Source: DASWRT01 sp036403035
Lineage (GTDB): Bacteria; Pseudomonadota; Alphaproteobacteria; ATCC43930; CGMCC-115725
Assembly (NCBI GenBank): GCA_036403035.1
Contig: DASWRT010000292.1
Location: forward strand, 1 to 10,256
Reading direction: 5' to 3'
DNA: 10,256 nucleotides
The notes under the pieces are model-generated. The model worked only from the letters and a program-made list of their open reading frames with translations, made no database searches and was not told the origin of the DNA. Positions 1 through 6,980 of the stretch are shown one piece after another (position 1 is the first letter of the stretch; each line of letters begins with the position of its first letter). The translations under genes were made by a program, and so were the position numbers.

Positions 1-370
1 GGGCCGCCGACGTACCCGCAACCTCCGTCAGAGTTCAGGTAATCTCCAGTAAACCGTGGTCGAAGCGCGACCGCTTTCAATATTAACCAGACCGCACTTA
101 TTTTTATTACACAGCGTTCTTCGGAGAGCCGCCGATCGCTCCCGGCAGTCATCGAGCGTTACTCCGGCGCGGAGTTCAACTTTTCGGATCGCTGCCGGCT
201 AATATGTGCGTTTATCTTTATACCGCGGGGCTTGGTCCCCGGCCGATACCGACCGGGCAGCGCTCAAGTCCCCCGCGGGCTTGACCGAGACAGGCCGACG
301 AACGCGGGCCGTCGGCCGTTGGTCAGCCGGCTCATCGGCCGGGAAGCGAACCCGGCGGTACGAAGACGGT
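1..370. other. Left-end stretch without a supportable gene
   Basis: Nothing here is recognisable as a gene. Positions 60-220 are richer in A and T than the surrounding coding DNA, which suits promoter or spacer DNA. A minus-strand frame is open from an ATG at 150-152 to the left edge (50 codons), with GGAG nine bases upstream of the ATG. Its translation resembles no family I know, so it may be the 5' end of a gene lying off the window or a chance frame. Plus-strand frames entering at the left edge stop by about position 85. GC-rich inverted repeats lie at 226-241 and 293-317; neither is followed by a T-run. Confidence 0.5.
293..317 (-). repeat. Perfect 8-bp inverted repeat beyond the acyl-CoA ligase gene
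   Basis: GGCCGACG at 293-300 and CGTCGGCC at 310-317 are exact reverse complements around a 9-base loop. The hairpin lies just over 50 bases past the stop codon of the minus-strand ligase gene, where a transcript end would be expected. No T-run follows on the minus strand, so it is not a textbook intrinsic terminator. It could stabilise an mRNA 3' end, or simply reflect GC-rich DNA. Confidence 0.3.
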
Positions 371-2008
371 CTACGCCGCCGGCCACGTGAAGTCGCCGAA
401 ACGGTCGCGCAGCGAGCGTTTCATGACCTTGCCGGTTGCCGTGTGCGGCAGTTCATCAACGAACAAAACGTCGTCGGGAACCTGCCACTTCGCCACCCGC
501 TCGGCGATCAGGGACAGGATCTCGACCTTGCTCGGATGACGTCCCGGCTTCGGCACGACCACGAGCAGCGGGCGCTCGCCCCAGCGGGGGTGCGGCAGAC
601 CGATCGCCGCCGCCTCGGCGATGTCCGGGTGGGCGATCGCGATATTCTCGATGTCGATCGAGCTGATCCACTCGCCGCCCGATTTGATGAGATCCTTCTG
701 GCGATCGACGATCTGCATGAAGCCGTACTCGTCGATCGTCGCGATGTCGCCGGTTCGGAACCAGCCTTCGTTATCGAAGGCGACGCGCGACGCCGCCTCG
801 TCCTTATAGTACTCACGGATCACCCACGGGCCGCGGACCAGCAACTCGCCCCGCGACACCCCGTCGTGCGGCAGCGCCACGCCGTTCTCGTCGACGATCT
901 TCAATTCGACGTTGAACATCGGCCTGCCCTGCTTCGCCTGGAACGCATATTGCTGCTCCTTCGGCAAGGCGCGCTGCTCCGGCAGAAGCGCACTGACGGT
1001 GCCGACCGGGCTCATCTCGGTCATGCCCCAGCCGTGCGTGACCCGCACGTCGTACCGCTCCTCAAGGGCGCGGATCATTGTCTCCGGCATCGCGGAGCCG
1101 CCGCACAAGGTGCGTTGCAGCGAACTGAAGCGCTTTCCGGTTTCGTCGAGATACCTGAGCAGGCCGAGCCAGACGGTCGGCACACCGAGGTTGAGCGTCA
1201 CGCCCTCAGATTCGAACAAGTCGTGAAGGCTGGCGCCGTCGAGCTTCGGACCGGGAAGCACCAGCTTCGCACCGGCCATGGCCACGGCATAGGGAACGCC
1301 CCACGCATTGACGTGGAACATCGGAACGACCGGGCAGACGGAGTCCGAGCGCGCGATGGCGACAAAGTCGGCCATGCACATGAAATAGGCATGAAGCATC
1401 GTGGAGCGGTGCGAGAACAGCGCACCTTTCGGATTGCCGGTCGTGCCGGAGGTGTAGCAGAGCGACGACGCCGTCTTCTCGTCGAAGGTCGGCCACTCGA
1501 AGGAGGGACTCTCGCCGGCCAGCAGCGTCTCGTAGCAGAGCGGCGCCCGCAGCGCCGTCTGCGCCGGCATCGATGCCTCGTCGGTCATCACGACGACGTG
1601 CCGGATCGTCTTCAACTCCGCCATCAGCGCTTCGACGATCGGCACGAACGTCAGATCGACGAAGAGCAGCGCGTCCTCCGCATGGTTCATAATGTAGCGG
1701 AGCTGATCCGAAGCGAGGCGGGGGTTGATCGTGTGGGAGATCGCCCCCATCCCGGAAATGCCGTAATAAAGCTCAAGATGCCGATGCGTGTTCCAGGCGA
1801 GCGTCGCCACGCGATCGCCGGGCCGGATGCCAAGCCGCTGCAGCGCATTGGCGAGCCGCTTCGCTCGCGCCTGGGCATCGGCCCAGTTGTAACGATGGAT
1901 GCGGCCCTCGACGGTGCGCGAGACGATTTCACTCCTGCCGTGATACTTCGCGGCGTAATCGATCAACGACGAGATCAGGAGCGGACGCTCCATCATCAGC
2001 CCGAACAT
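371..2008 (-). CDS. AlkK-type medium/long-chain fatty-acid--CoA ligase
   Basis: A 545-residue ATP-dependent acyl-CoA ligase of the AMP-forming (ANL) superfamily. The family activates a free fatty acid to acyl-AMP and then to acyl-CoA, the entry step for beta-oxidation. The phosphate-binding loop YTSGTTGNPKG is at 185-195, the adenine-site motif GWGMTE at 326-331, the ribose-binding aspartate in TGD at 419-421, the hinge region around RQKDLIKSGGEW at 436-447, and the adenylation lysine in TATGK at 527. Length and start (MFGLMM, then LLISSL) resemble Pseudomonas AlkK, with no signal peptide or membrane segment. The ATG is preceded by GGGAGG at good spacing. The gene begins 36 bases after the dehydrogenase stop, so the two are probably co-transcribed. 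Chain-length preference cannot be read from the sequence; a ligase for another hydrophobic acid is possible. Confidence 0.95.
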   Translation of the reverse strand: MFGLMMERPLLISSLIDYAAKYHGRSEIVSRTVEGRIHRYNWADAQARAKRLANALQRLGIRPGDRVATLAWNTHRHLELYYGISGMGAISHTINPRLASDQLRYIMNHAEDALLFVDLTFVPIVEALMAELKTIRHVVVMTDEASMPAQTALRAPLCYETLLAGESPSFEWPTFDEKTASSLCYTSGTTGNPKGALFSHRSTMLHAYFMCMADFVAIARSDSVCPVVPMFHVNAWGVPYAVAMAGAKLVLPGPKLDGASLHDLFESEGVTLNLGVPTVWLGLLRYLDETGKRFSSLQRTLCGGSAMPETMIRALEERYDVRVTHGWGMTEMSPVGTVSALLPEQRALPKEQQYAFQAKQGRPMFNVELKIVDENGVALPHDGVSRGELLVRGPWVIREYYKDEAASRVAFDNEGWFRTGDIATIDEYGFMQIVDRQKDLIKSGGEWISSIDIENIAIAHPDIAEAAAIGLPHPRWGERPLLVVVPKPGRHPSKVEILSLIAERVAKWQVPDDVLFVDELPHTATGKVMKRSLRDRFGDFTWPAA

Positions 2009-2044
2009 GCCCCACCCTCCCTGTTGTGCTTACTGCCTTTCGGC

Positions 2045-3019
2045 TCAGTGTCCCCCGGCACCTGCATCTCCGTCCTGCCGCTGCCGCGCGAGCAGCGCCA
2101 GAAGCTCGACGAGGAAGGCGTCGCGCCGGCGCGCCAGATCATCGATCGACCGATCGGCCGCCTCGTCCGCGACGCCATCGACGATCTGCCGTTGCACCGC
2201 CGGCGTCAGAGCAGGCGTACCGAGATCGTCCCACCATGCCTGCAGCGGCACCGCCAGATGCTCCATGAAATGGGTGATCCCGCCGGAACCGCCCGCGAGA
2301 TGGAAGGTCAGGTGCGGCCCCATCAGCGCCCAGCGAAGCCCGGGCCCGTAAGCGATCGCCGCATCGACGTCGGCGACGCTCGCGACGCCCTCGGCGACGA
2401 GGTGCACCGCCTCACGCCACAATGCCGCCTGAAGCCGGTTGGCGACATGCCCGCGGACCTCGCGCCGGATATGGATCGGCCGCTTGCCCACGGCGCGATA
2501 GAACGCCATCGCCCGTTCGATCGCCGCCACAGCAGTCTTCGCGCCGCCGACGACCTCGACCAGCGGGATGAGGTGCGGCGGATTGAAGGGATGGCCCAGC
2601 ACGCAGCGCTCGGGATGGCGGCGGCATCCGGCCTGGATGCGGCTGATCAGAAGGCCGGACGAACTCGACGCAATGACCGTCTCCGCCGGCAGGACCGCAT
2701 CGAGGCGGGCCAGCAGATCGAGCTTCAGGTCCTCGCGCTCCGGCCCGCTCTCCTGCACGAAGTCCGCGCCCTGCACCGCCTCGGCCGGATCACGCCGAAA
2801 CTCCATCCTGTCAGGCGACGCACCGGACGCGAGGCCGAGCCGTTCCAGCACCGGCCAGGCGGTCTCGACGGTCCGCCTGATGAAATCCTCGGCGTTCGGC
2901 GCCGGGTCGCTTGCCGTAACCTCAAGGCCGCGCGACAGGAAGTACGCCGCCCAGCTGGCACCGATCGTACCGGCGCCGACGACGGCGACACGACGTATGG
3001 GCACACTACCGTCCGACAT
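2045..3019 (-). CDS. 3-hydroxyacyl-CoA dehydrogenase family protein (NAD-binding; carnitine dehydrogenase-like)
   Basis: A 324-residue two-domain NAD-dependent oxidoreductase acting on a 3-hydroxy acid or 3-hydroxyacyl-CoA. The Rossmann loop GAGTIG is at residues 15-20 after a basic beta-strand. The family's active-site elements are present: the serine run in IASSSSG near 118-121, His143 and Glu155 in HPFNPPHLIPLVE, and Asn194 in ANRLQ. Size and the single C-terminal domain match stand-alone enzymes such as L-carnitine dehydrogenase and L-gulonate 3-dehydrogenase, so a non-CoA substrate is possible. I chose the ATG at 3019 because GGAGGGAGG abuts it. An in-frame ATG at 3052 would add 11 residues but has no ribosome-binding site and precedes the conserved start. 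It is the first gene of a probable two-gene unit with the acyl-CoA ligase and is divergent from the Rid gene. A paralogue lies at 8419-9393. Confidence 0.92.
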   Translation of the reverse strand: MSDGSVPIRRVAVVGAGTIGASWAAYFLSRGLEVTASDPAPNAEDFIRRTVETAWPVLERLGLASGASPDRMEFRRDPAEAVQGADFVQESGPEREDLKLDLLARLDAVLPAETVIASSSSGLLISRIQAGCRRHPERCVLGHPFNPPHLIPLVEVVGGAKTAVAAIERAMAFYRAVGKRPIHIRREVRGHVANRLQAALWREAVHLVAEGVASVADVDAAIAYGPGLRWALMGPHLTFHLAGGSGGITHFMEHLAVPLQAWWDDLGTPALTPAVQRQIVDGVADEAADRSIDDLARRRDAFLVELLALLARQRQDGDAGAGGH

Positions 3020-3238
3020 CCTCCCTCCAGGGCGTCTTTGCGTGGCTTCCATTCCACGCTATTTTCGCCGACTTTACCACTATCAGGGGTGGGCGATGCA
3101 CCTCCTTAACGCCGCGGCACAACGCCCCTGCCGGCTGCCGATCCGCGATCGGGCAGGCCCGGAACGCCGATCGCCCTGTGAACCGATTGCGGGCACCGGT
3201 ATGGTAGCGACGCTTTCGCGATTGGAGGATGAGACCCG

Positions 3239-3586
3239 ATGAGCATCAAGCGCCTTCACACCAGCAAGCGCATGAGCCAAGCGGTCGTGCACGACGGCAC
3301 GGTCTACCTCGCCGGGCAGGTCGCGGACGATCCCTCGGCGGACGTTGCCGGGCAGACGCGGCAGATCCTCGACAAGATCGACCGCCTGCTCGCCGAAGCG
3401 GGAACGGACAAGGCAAGCATCCTTTCGGCGACGATCTGGCTCGCCGACATCGGCACCTTCAACGAGATGAATGCGGTGTGGGATCCGTGGGTCGCGCCCG
3501 GCAACGCGCCGGCGCGCGCCTGCGTCGAGGCGAAGCTCGCCGCGCCGCAGTACAAGGTCGAGATCGGCATCGTCGCGGCCTCCTGA
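3239..3586 (+). CDS. YoaB-type RidA/YjgF/UK114 family protein
   Basis: A 115-residue single-domain protein of the Rid superfamily, close to the usual length. RidA itself hydrolyses reactive enamine/imine intermediates made by PLP enzymes; the function of the YoaB branch is less well defined. The early segment VYLAGQV (22-28), the central ATIWLADIGTFNEMNAVWD (64-82) and the C-terminal APARACVEA and YKVEIGIVAA match E. coli YoaB much better than RidA. Arg93, in the position of the substrate-binding arginine of active Rid proteins, is present, and Glu108 lies in the VEI strand. GGAGG is 10 bases before the ATG. The gene is divergent from the dehydrogenase/ligase pair with about 219 bases between starts, so shared control is possible. 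It is cytosolic, with no signal peptide. Confidence 0.93.
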   Translation: MSIKRLHTSKRMSQAVVHDGTVYLAGQVADDPSADVAGQTRQILDKIDRLLAEAGTDKASILSATIWLADIGTFNEMNAVWDPWVAPGNAPARACVEAKLAAPQYKVEIGIVAAS

Positions 3587-3594
3587 CCGGGGCG

Positions 3595-3627
3595 GGCAGC
3601 CAGGCCGGACCGACACAGGCGGCTGCC
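3595..3627 (+). repeat. Inverted repeat just after the Rid gene
   Basis: GGCAGCC at 3595-3601 and GGCTGCC at 3621-3627 are exact 7-bp reverse complements separated by 19 bases, beginning 8 bases after the Rid stop codon. The following bases AGGGAAAAC contain no T-run. It may be a 3' stabilising or Rho-assisted hairpin. The remaining spacer to 3796 holds nothing recognisable. Confidence 0.25.
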
Positions 3628-3796
3628 AGGGAAAACGGGCACGCCGCCTCTTCCGCACCCTCCCCTCGCCCTTCCGTGGGCTTACGCGATCTGTTTGGTT
3701 ATTGACCGATGCCGAGCGGGCAAGGCTCAACTGCCGGCCATGCGGGCCTGACCGGCGGCCGATGAGTCACGGCCAACAGGCCGATGGCTACCGGTA

Positions 3797-4528
3797 TCAA
3801 AGAATCACCTGCCGGCTGAACCGCCCGGCATAGTGATAGCCGGAGAGCACTGCGAGGCGATCGCGGTCGTGCAGAAAAAGCATGTTGTTCGCGACGGTGG
3901 CGAGGCCGAGCGACTGCAGCTCGGCGAGCGACCGGATAAGGTGCGTGCGTGACAGTCCGAGCGCATCGGCCAGCTGTTGACGCTGGATCGGGAAGGCGCA
4001 CCACATGCCATTGGCCATCCCGCGCTGGTTCAGCCGGTCGAAGGTCTCCAGCATCAGATAGCCGAGCCGCTGCGGCCCGTCCTTGTGTCCGAGCAACACC
4101 GCCCGCTCGTCGCTGCGCCGCTGCTCTTCGACAAGCGTCCGCAACAGGGTCAACCCGAGTTTAGGCTGCTGCGCGAAGAGATCGGCCAGCGATCGCCCGC
4201 CGAGTACGCACAGGCTCGCCGGCGTCAGCGCCTGCACGGAATGCTCGATGCTGCCGAGCACCGCGGACTCCAATCCGATCAGGTCGCCGGGGAGCAGGAA
4301 GCCGAGGATCTGGCGCTTGCCGTCGGGCAACTGCTTGTAACGAAACGCCCAGCCGCCGAACAGCGTCGACAGCGTGCCGCCCACCTCGCCGGCCCGGACG
4401 ATATCCACCTTCGGCGCGACGGCGATATGCGCCGTCTTCATCGACGCAACAAAGGCCAGTTCGCCTTCGTCGAGCTGATGGAAGAGCGCCTTCTGACGGA
4501 GCTGACAGGCTGTGCACGGCACCTGCAT
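3797..4528 (-). CDS. Crp/Fnr family transcriptional regulator, FNR-like with an incomplete cysteine set
   Basis: A 243-residue transcription factor with an N-terminal cyclic-nucleotide-binding-type beta-roll (about 15-115), a dimerisation helix (about 118-150) and a C-terminal winged helix-turn-helix (about 175-225). LLPGDLIGLESAVLG (78-92) and the segment ending in SLCVL resemble FNR. The CRP cAMP signature (Arg-Ser of the phosphate-binding cassette) is absent. Cys5, Cys8 and Cys107 align with FNR Cys20, Cys23 and Cys122, while Ala14 sits where FNR has Cys29. The recognition helix LSRTHLIRSL keeps an arginine near its end but has Thr where CRP and FNR have a base-contacting Glu, so the target site cannot be inferred. 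An in-frame GTG at 4573 would add 15 residues, but that stretch is AT-rich with two ATA codons and no ribosome-binding site. The ATG has a weak GAGA upstream. Confidence 0.9.
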   Translation of the reverse strand: MQVPCTACQLRQKALFHQLDEGELAFVASMKTAHIAVAPKVDIVRAGEVGGTLSTLFGGWAFRYKQLPDGKRQILGFLLPGDLIGLESAVLGSIEHSVQALTPASLCVLGGRSLADLFAQQPKLGLTLLRTLVEEQRRSDERAVLLGHKDGPQRLGYLMLETFDRLNQRGMANGMWCAFPIQRQQLADALGLSRTHLIRSLAELQSLGLATVANNMLFLHDRDRLAVLSGYHYAGRFSRQVIL

Positions 4529-4638
4529 CGACGTCTCAAAGATCTTTGTTCGTATTATTTGGCCCCTGATCACCCGCGAGGTACGCCGTACTTCGCACTA
4601 CAATGCAGAATTAAAGTGGTTCAAGGGCTTATCCAAGC

Positions 4639-4688
4639 CTCAAATTGTAAATATCCGCCACTCAAATTGTAAAATTGGCGGAAATTGT
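4639..4688 (-). promoter_or_regulatory. AT-rich upstream region with three AAATTGT elements, possible operator
   Basis: CTCAAATTGTAAA occurs at 4639-4651 and again at 4661-4673, exactly 22 bases (two helical turns) apart. AAATTGT recurs a third time at 4682-4688. The second copy is framed by the inverted pair TCCGCCA (4654-4660) and TGGCGGA (4676-4682). The block lies 110-160 bases upstream of the regulator's ATG; 4621-4680 has only 24 G or C in 60 bases in a GC-rich window. A minus-strand TTGAAC followed by AT-rich sequence lies nearer the gene and could be part of its promoter. No classical FNR box (TTGAT-N4-ATCAA) is seen. Autoregulation is an inference. Confidence 0.4.
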
Positions 4689-4712
4689 GGGCATGGATAA
4701 GGACTCCGATGA

Positions 4713-4741
4713 AACAAATGTTATGACATGATCCATTTGTT
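4713..4741. repeat. Perfect 8-bp inverted repeat between the cyclase end and the regulator
   Basis: AACAAATG at 4713-4720 and CATTTGTT at 4734-4741 are exact reverse complements with a 13-base spacer. The repeat lies about 48 bases beyond the adenylate cyclase stop codon (minus strand) and about 185 bases upstream of the regulator. As RNA it would be a weak AT-rich hairpin followed only by TTTC on the minus strand. It might therefore be a poor terminator or a protein-binding dyad. Confidence 0.3.
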
Positions 4742-4788
4742 ACTTCGATTTTTGCAGCTGCACTGTCTATGACAAACCGACGCCAACG

Positions 4789-6936
4789 TCACTTCGATGT
4801 CAGCACCCATGCGCCACTCCAATCGGAGGGCGGCGGCGACGACTCGAACAGTGCGGCGCGATCCGCCATCACCGCGGCCGGCGCGAAGTGATCGGCATGC
4901 GCCCTCCAGAGCGCGGCGGCCTCGCCGAAGCGGCGCTGCCGGTACAGCTGCAGCGCGGCCGCGTAGGCGTCCCGGTCGACGACCGGCGCCGCCGGATCGG
5001 CTCCGGGACCGGACGGCAACGGCGCGAACACGGCGAGCGGCGTGGTCTTGCCTTTGACGACGATGCGGTCGAGTTCGCAAAACGGCGGCATCCCGCCGCC
5101 CTCGCCGGTATCGAGCCGACGTTGCGTATCCTCGCCGATGACGATGCCGGAGCGGTAGATCCCGACCACGCCCTCCAACCTCGAAGCGATGTTAACCGTT
5201 TCGCCGACCGCAGTGTAGTTGAAGCGCCGCTCCGTCCCGACATTGCCGACGATCGCGGGACCGGAATTGAGGCCGATCTTGACGGCGAAGACCGGGTTGC
5301 CTGCGGCTCGCGCCTCGGCCGCGGCGGCGGCGACTCGCGTGGCCGCGTCGAGCGCCGCGAGCACGGCGTGGCGGGCGTGGTCCGGATCGTCGACCGGAGC
5401 GCCCCAGATCGCCATCACCGCGTCGCCGATGAACTTGTCGATATAGCCGCCCGTCGCCTCCACCGCCTCGACGATGAGCCGGAGGTAGCGGTTCGTCTCG
5501 CTCACCAGCGTTTCGGGGGATACCCGTTCGCTCAGGGCGGTGAAGCCGGACAGGTCGGCGAACATCACCGTAACGTCGCGGCGCTCGCCGCCGAGGCGCA
5601 GCGCCGCGGCCTCGTCGGCGAGCCGGTCGACGATCGACGGCGAGAGGTAATGCGAGAAGGCGTCCTGTACGCGCCGCCGCCGCCGCTCTTCGACGAGGTA
5701 GCGGACGGCGTAGGCAACGATTAGCCCGCCGAGAGCGGCCAGCAGCCCCGATCCGACCGGGAGGTAAATTCCGCCGCCGAGCAACGCGATACCGAGGGCA
5801 GCGAGGCCGACGCCGCCGGCCGAGATCGCAACCGCCGCCGCCCACGGGGTCAGCGTCATGCCCACGAGCGCGCCGCCTGTGCCGGCAAGACCAGTCTCCG
5901 CGGCGACCGCCGGGAGGGCTGCGACGCGGGGCACCGCGCCGCGCAGAACCGCGTCGACCGCCGCAGCATGCAGGTAGACGCCGGGGATGGTTGCCGAGGC
6001 CGGCAGCGAGGCGCCGCGATGCGGCAGAGCGCATTGCCCCGTTTGATCCCCTCGGGGCGTCGCGGCAGGCATGTAACGGTCCGCCGCTAGTTTGCGATCC
6101 TCGTCGGGCTGGGTCGAGCCGATCAGCACGATACGGCCGGCGAACGCGGCGCGCAGCGCATTCCGGGCAGCGTCGTCCAGGGTGCGGCCGCATTCGAGCA
6201 CGTCGCGAAGCGAGTAGGTCGGAAGCGTTTCGAATTTCCGCGCGGGCGCCAGAAGGACGTCGCGGGGCATCTCGATGCCGGCGCGGCGGAGCAACGCCGC
6301 AGCGAGAGTACCGAGCTTTTCTTCCTCGCCGGGTACGACAGCATCGATGTGGCGGAAGATTCCGTCGGGATCGGGCCAGTACTCCAGCGCGCCGAGGCTG
6401 CCGCTATCGTACCGCAGCGCCGCCCGATAAGGCTGAATTGGCAGCGTCGTACCGGAACGGCCGAGCACGATCCGGTCACGGTAACGCGATAGCGCGGCGC
6501 GCATCGGCAGGTCGAAGCGCCGTGCTGCACCGCTGGTATCGTCCCCCGACAACCCGGCCAAGAGATCAGGGAGCAGGTCCGCCGGGTTGTAATCGAACAG
6601 GAAGTCGAAGCCGACGGCGCGTGCGCCACCCGTCCCGATCACGAGATCGAGGGTCTGCGTCCATACCGGCCCGAAGAAGGTGCGCGGCAGGCGCCGCAGG
6701 TCGGGAGCGTCGAGGCTCCTTGCGTCGAGGGCGAGCACGGCAACCTGCGGCGGCGGTTCGGTATCGGCGGCCGGCACGAGAAAGGCGGCGCGGATCGCAA
6801 GGAACCTATCATACAGCTCCCCGTCGAGGTTCGGCACCGTCCCGCCGAGCCACGCCGCCGCCGCTGCGGCCGCGAGACCGCATGCCACCGCTGTCAACGG
6901 AACCGCCCGACGCGTGCGGCGGCGTGCTTTCACCAC
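4789..6936 (-). CDS. CHASE2-domain membrane-bound class III adenylate cyclase
   Basis: A protein of about 715 residues that should make cAMP from ATP at the inner face of the cytoplasmic membrane. Order: a basic N-terminus and transmembrane helix (about 12-30), an extracytoplasmic CHASE2 sensor domain (about 33-340), three closely spaced transmembrane helices (about 344-413), a class III cyclase domain (about 450-640) and a short TPR-like tail (about 655-700). Catalytic residues are complete: metal-binding Asp461 (MFADLSGFT) and Asp505 (KFIGDAVMA), Asn582 and Arg586 (VNIASR). Lys501 and Thr575 are the purine-specifying pair of class IIIb adenylate cyclases. The frame stays open far upstream, but that part overlaps the FecR-like gene and is not coding. 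The true start is a GTG at 6936 or 6933 or a TTG at 6939; no ATG lies near the first helix and the ribosome-binding site is unclear. It starts about 44 bases after the FecR-like gene, probably as one operon. Confidence 0.93.
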   Translation of the reverse strand: MVKARRRTRRAVPLTAVACGLAAAAAAAWLGGTVPNLDGELYDRFLAIRAAFLVPAADTEPPPQVAVLALDARSLDAPDLRRLPRTFFGPVWTQTLDLVIGTGGARAVGFDFLFDYNPADLLPDLLAGLSGDDTSGAARRFDLPMRAALSRYRDRIVLGRSGTTLPIQPYRAALRYDSGSLGALEYWPDPDGIFRHIDAVVPGEEEKLGTLAAALLRRAGIEMPRDVLLAPARKFETLPTYSLRDVLECGRTLDDAARNALRAAFAGRIVLIGSTQPDEDRKLAADRYMPAATPRGDQTGQCALPHRGASLPASATIPGVYLHAAAVDAVLRGAVPRVAALPAVAAETGLAGTGGALVGMTLTPWAAAVAISAGGVGLAALGIALLGGGIYLPVGSGLLAALGGLIVAYAVRYLVEERRRRRVQDAFSHYLSPSIVDRLADEAAALRLGGERRDVTVMFADLSGFTALSERVSPETLVSETNRYLRLIVEAVEATGGYIDKFIGDAVMAIWGAPVDDPDHARHAVLAALDAATRVAAAAAEARAAGNPVFAVKIGLNSGPAIVGNVGTERRFNYTAVGETVNIASRLEGVVGIYRSGIVIGEDTQRRLDTGEGGGMPPFCELDRIVVKGKTTPLAVFAPLPSGPGADPAAPVVDRDAYAAALQLYRQRRFGEAAALWRAHADHFAPAAVMADRAALFESSPPPSDWSGAWVLTSK

Positions 6937-6980
6937 CAAGATCTTGGCCCGCCTGCCCGGTCCTGTCTCTCTTCGTCCGG

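Noticed and set aside
226..241. CGGGG/CCCCG hairpin as terminator of the ligase gene
   Set aside because: The stem is only five pairs and is followed on the minus strand by CGGTATAAAG rather than a T-run.
206..3109. A plus-strand open frame of over 960 codons antisense to the ligase and first dehydrogenase
   Set aside because: Its translation is arginine-, histidine- and aspartate-rich without domain motifs, and it lies opposite two clear genes on the other strand. Long antisense frames are expected in GC-rich coding DNA.
3083..3730. Minus-strand 215-codon frame opposite the Rid gene
   Set aside because: It shows no motif and is rich in Arg and Asp; the plus-strand Rid protein fully explains the coding signal.
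4529..4573. GTG start adding 15 residues to the Crp/Fnr regulator
   Set aside because: The added codons are AT-rich with two ATA codons and there is no Shine-Dalgarno sequence. The numbering then happens to match FNR (Cys20, 23, 122), so it is kept only as a weak alternative.
3797..6936. A cAMP circuit between the neighbouring cyclase and the Crp/Fnr protein
   Set aside because: The regulator lacks the Arg-Ser cAMP-binding signature and looks like FNR in its sensor domain, so proximity alone does not support it.
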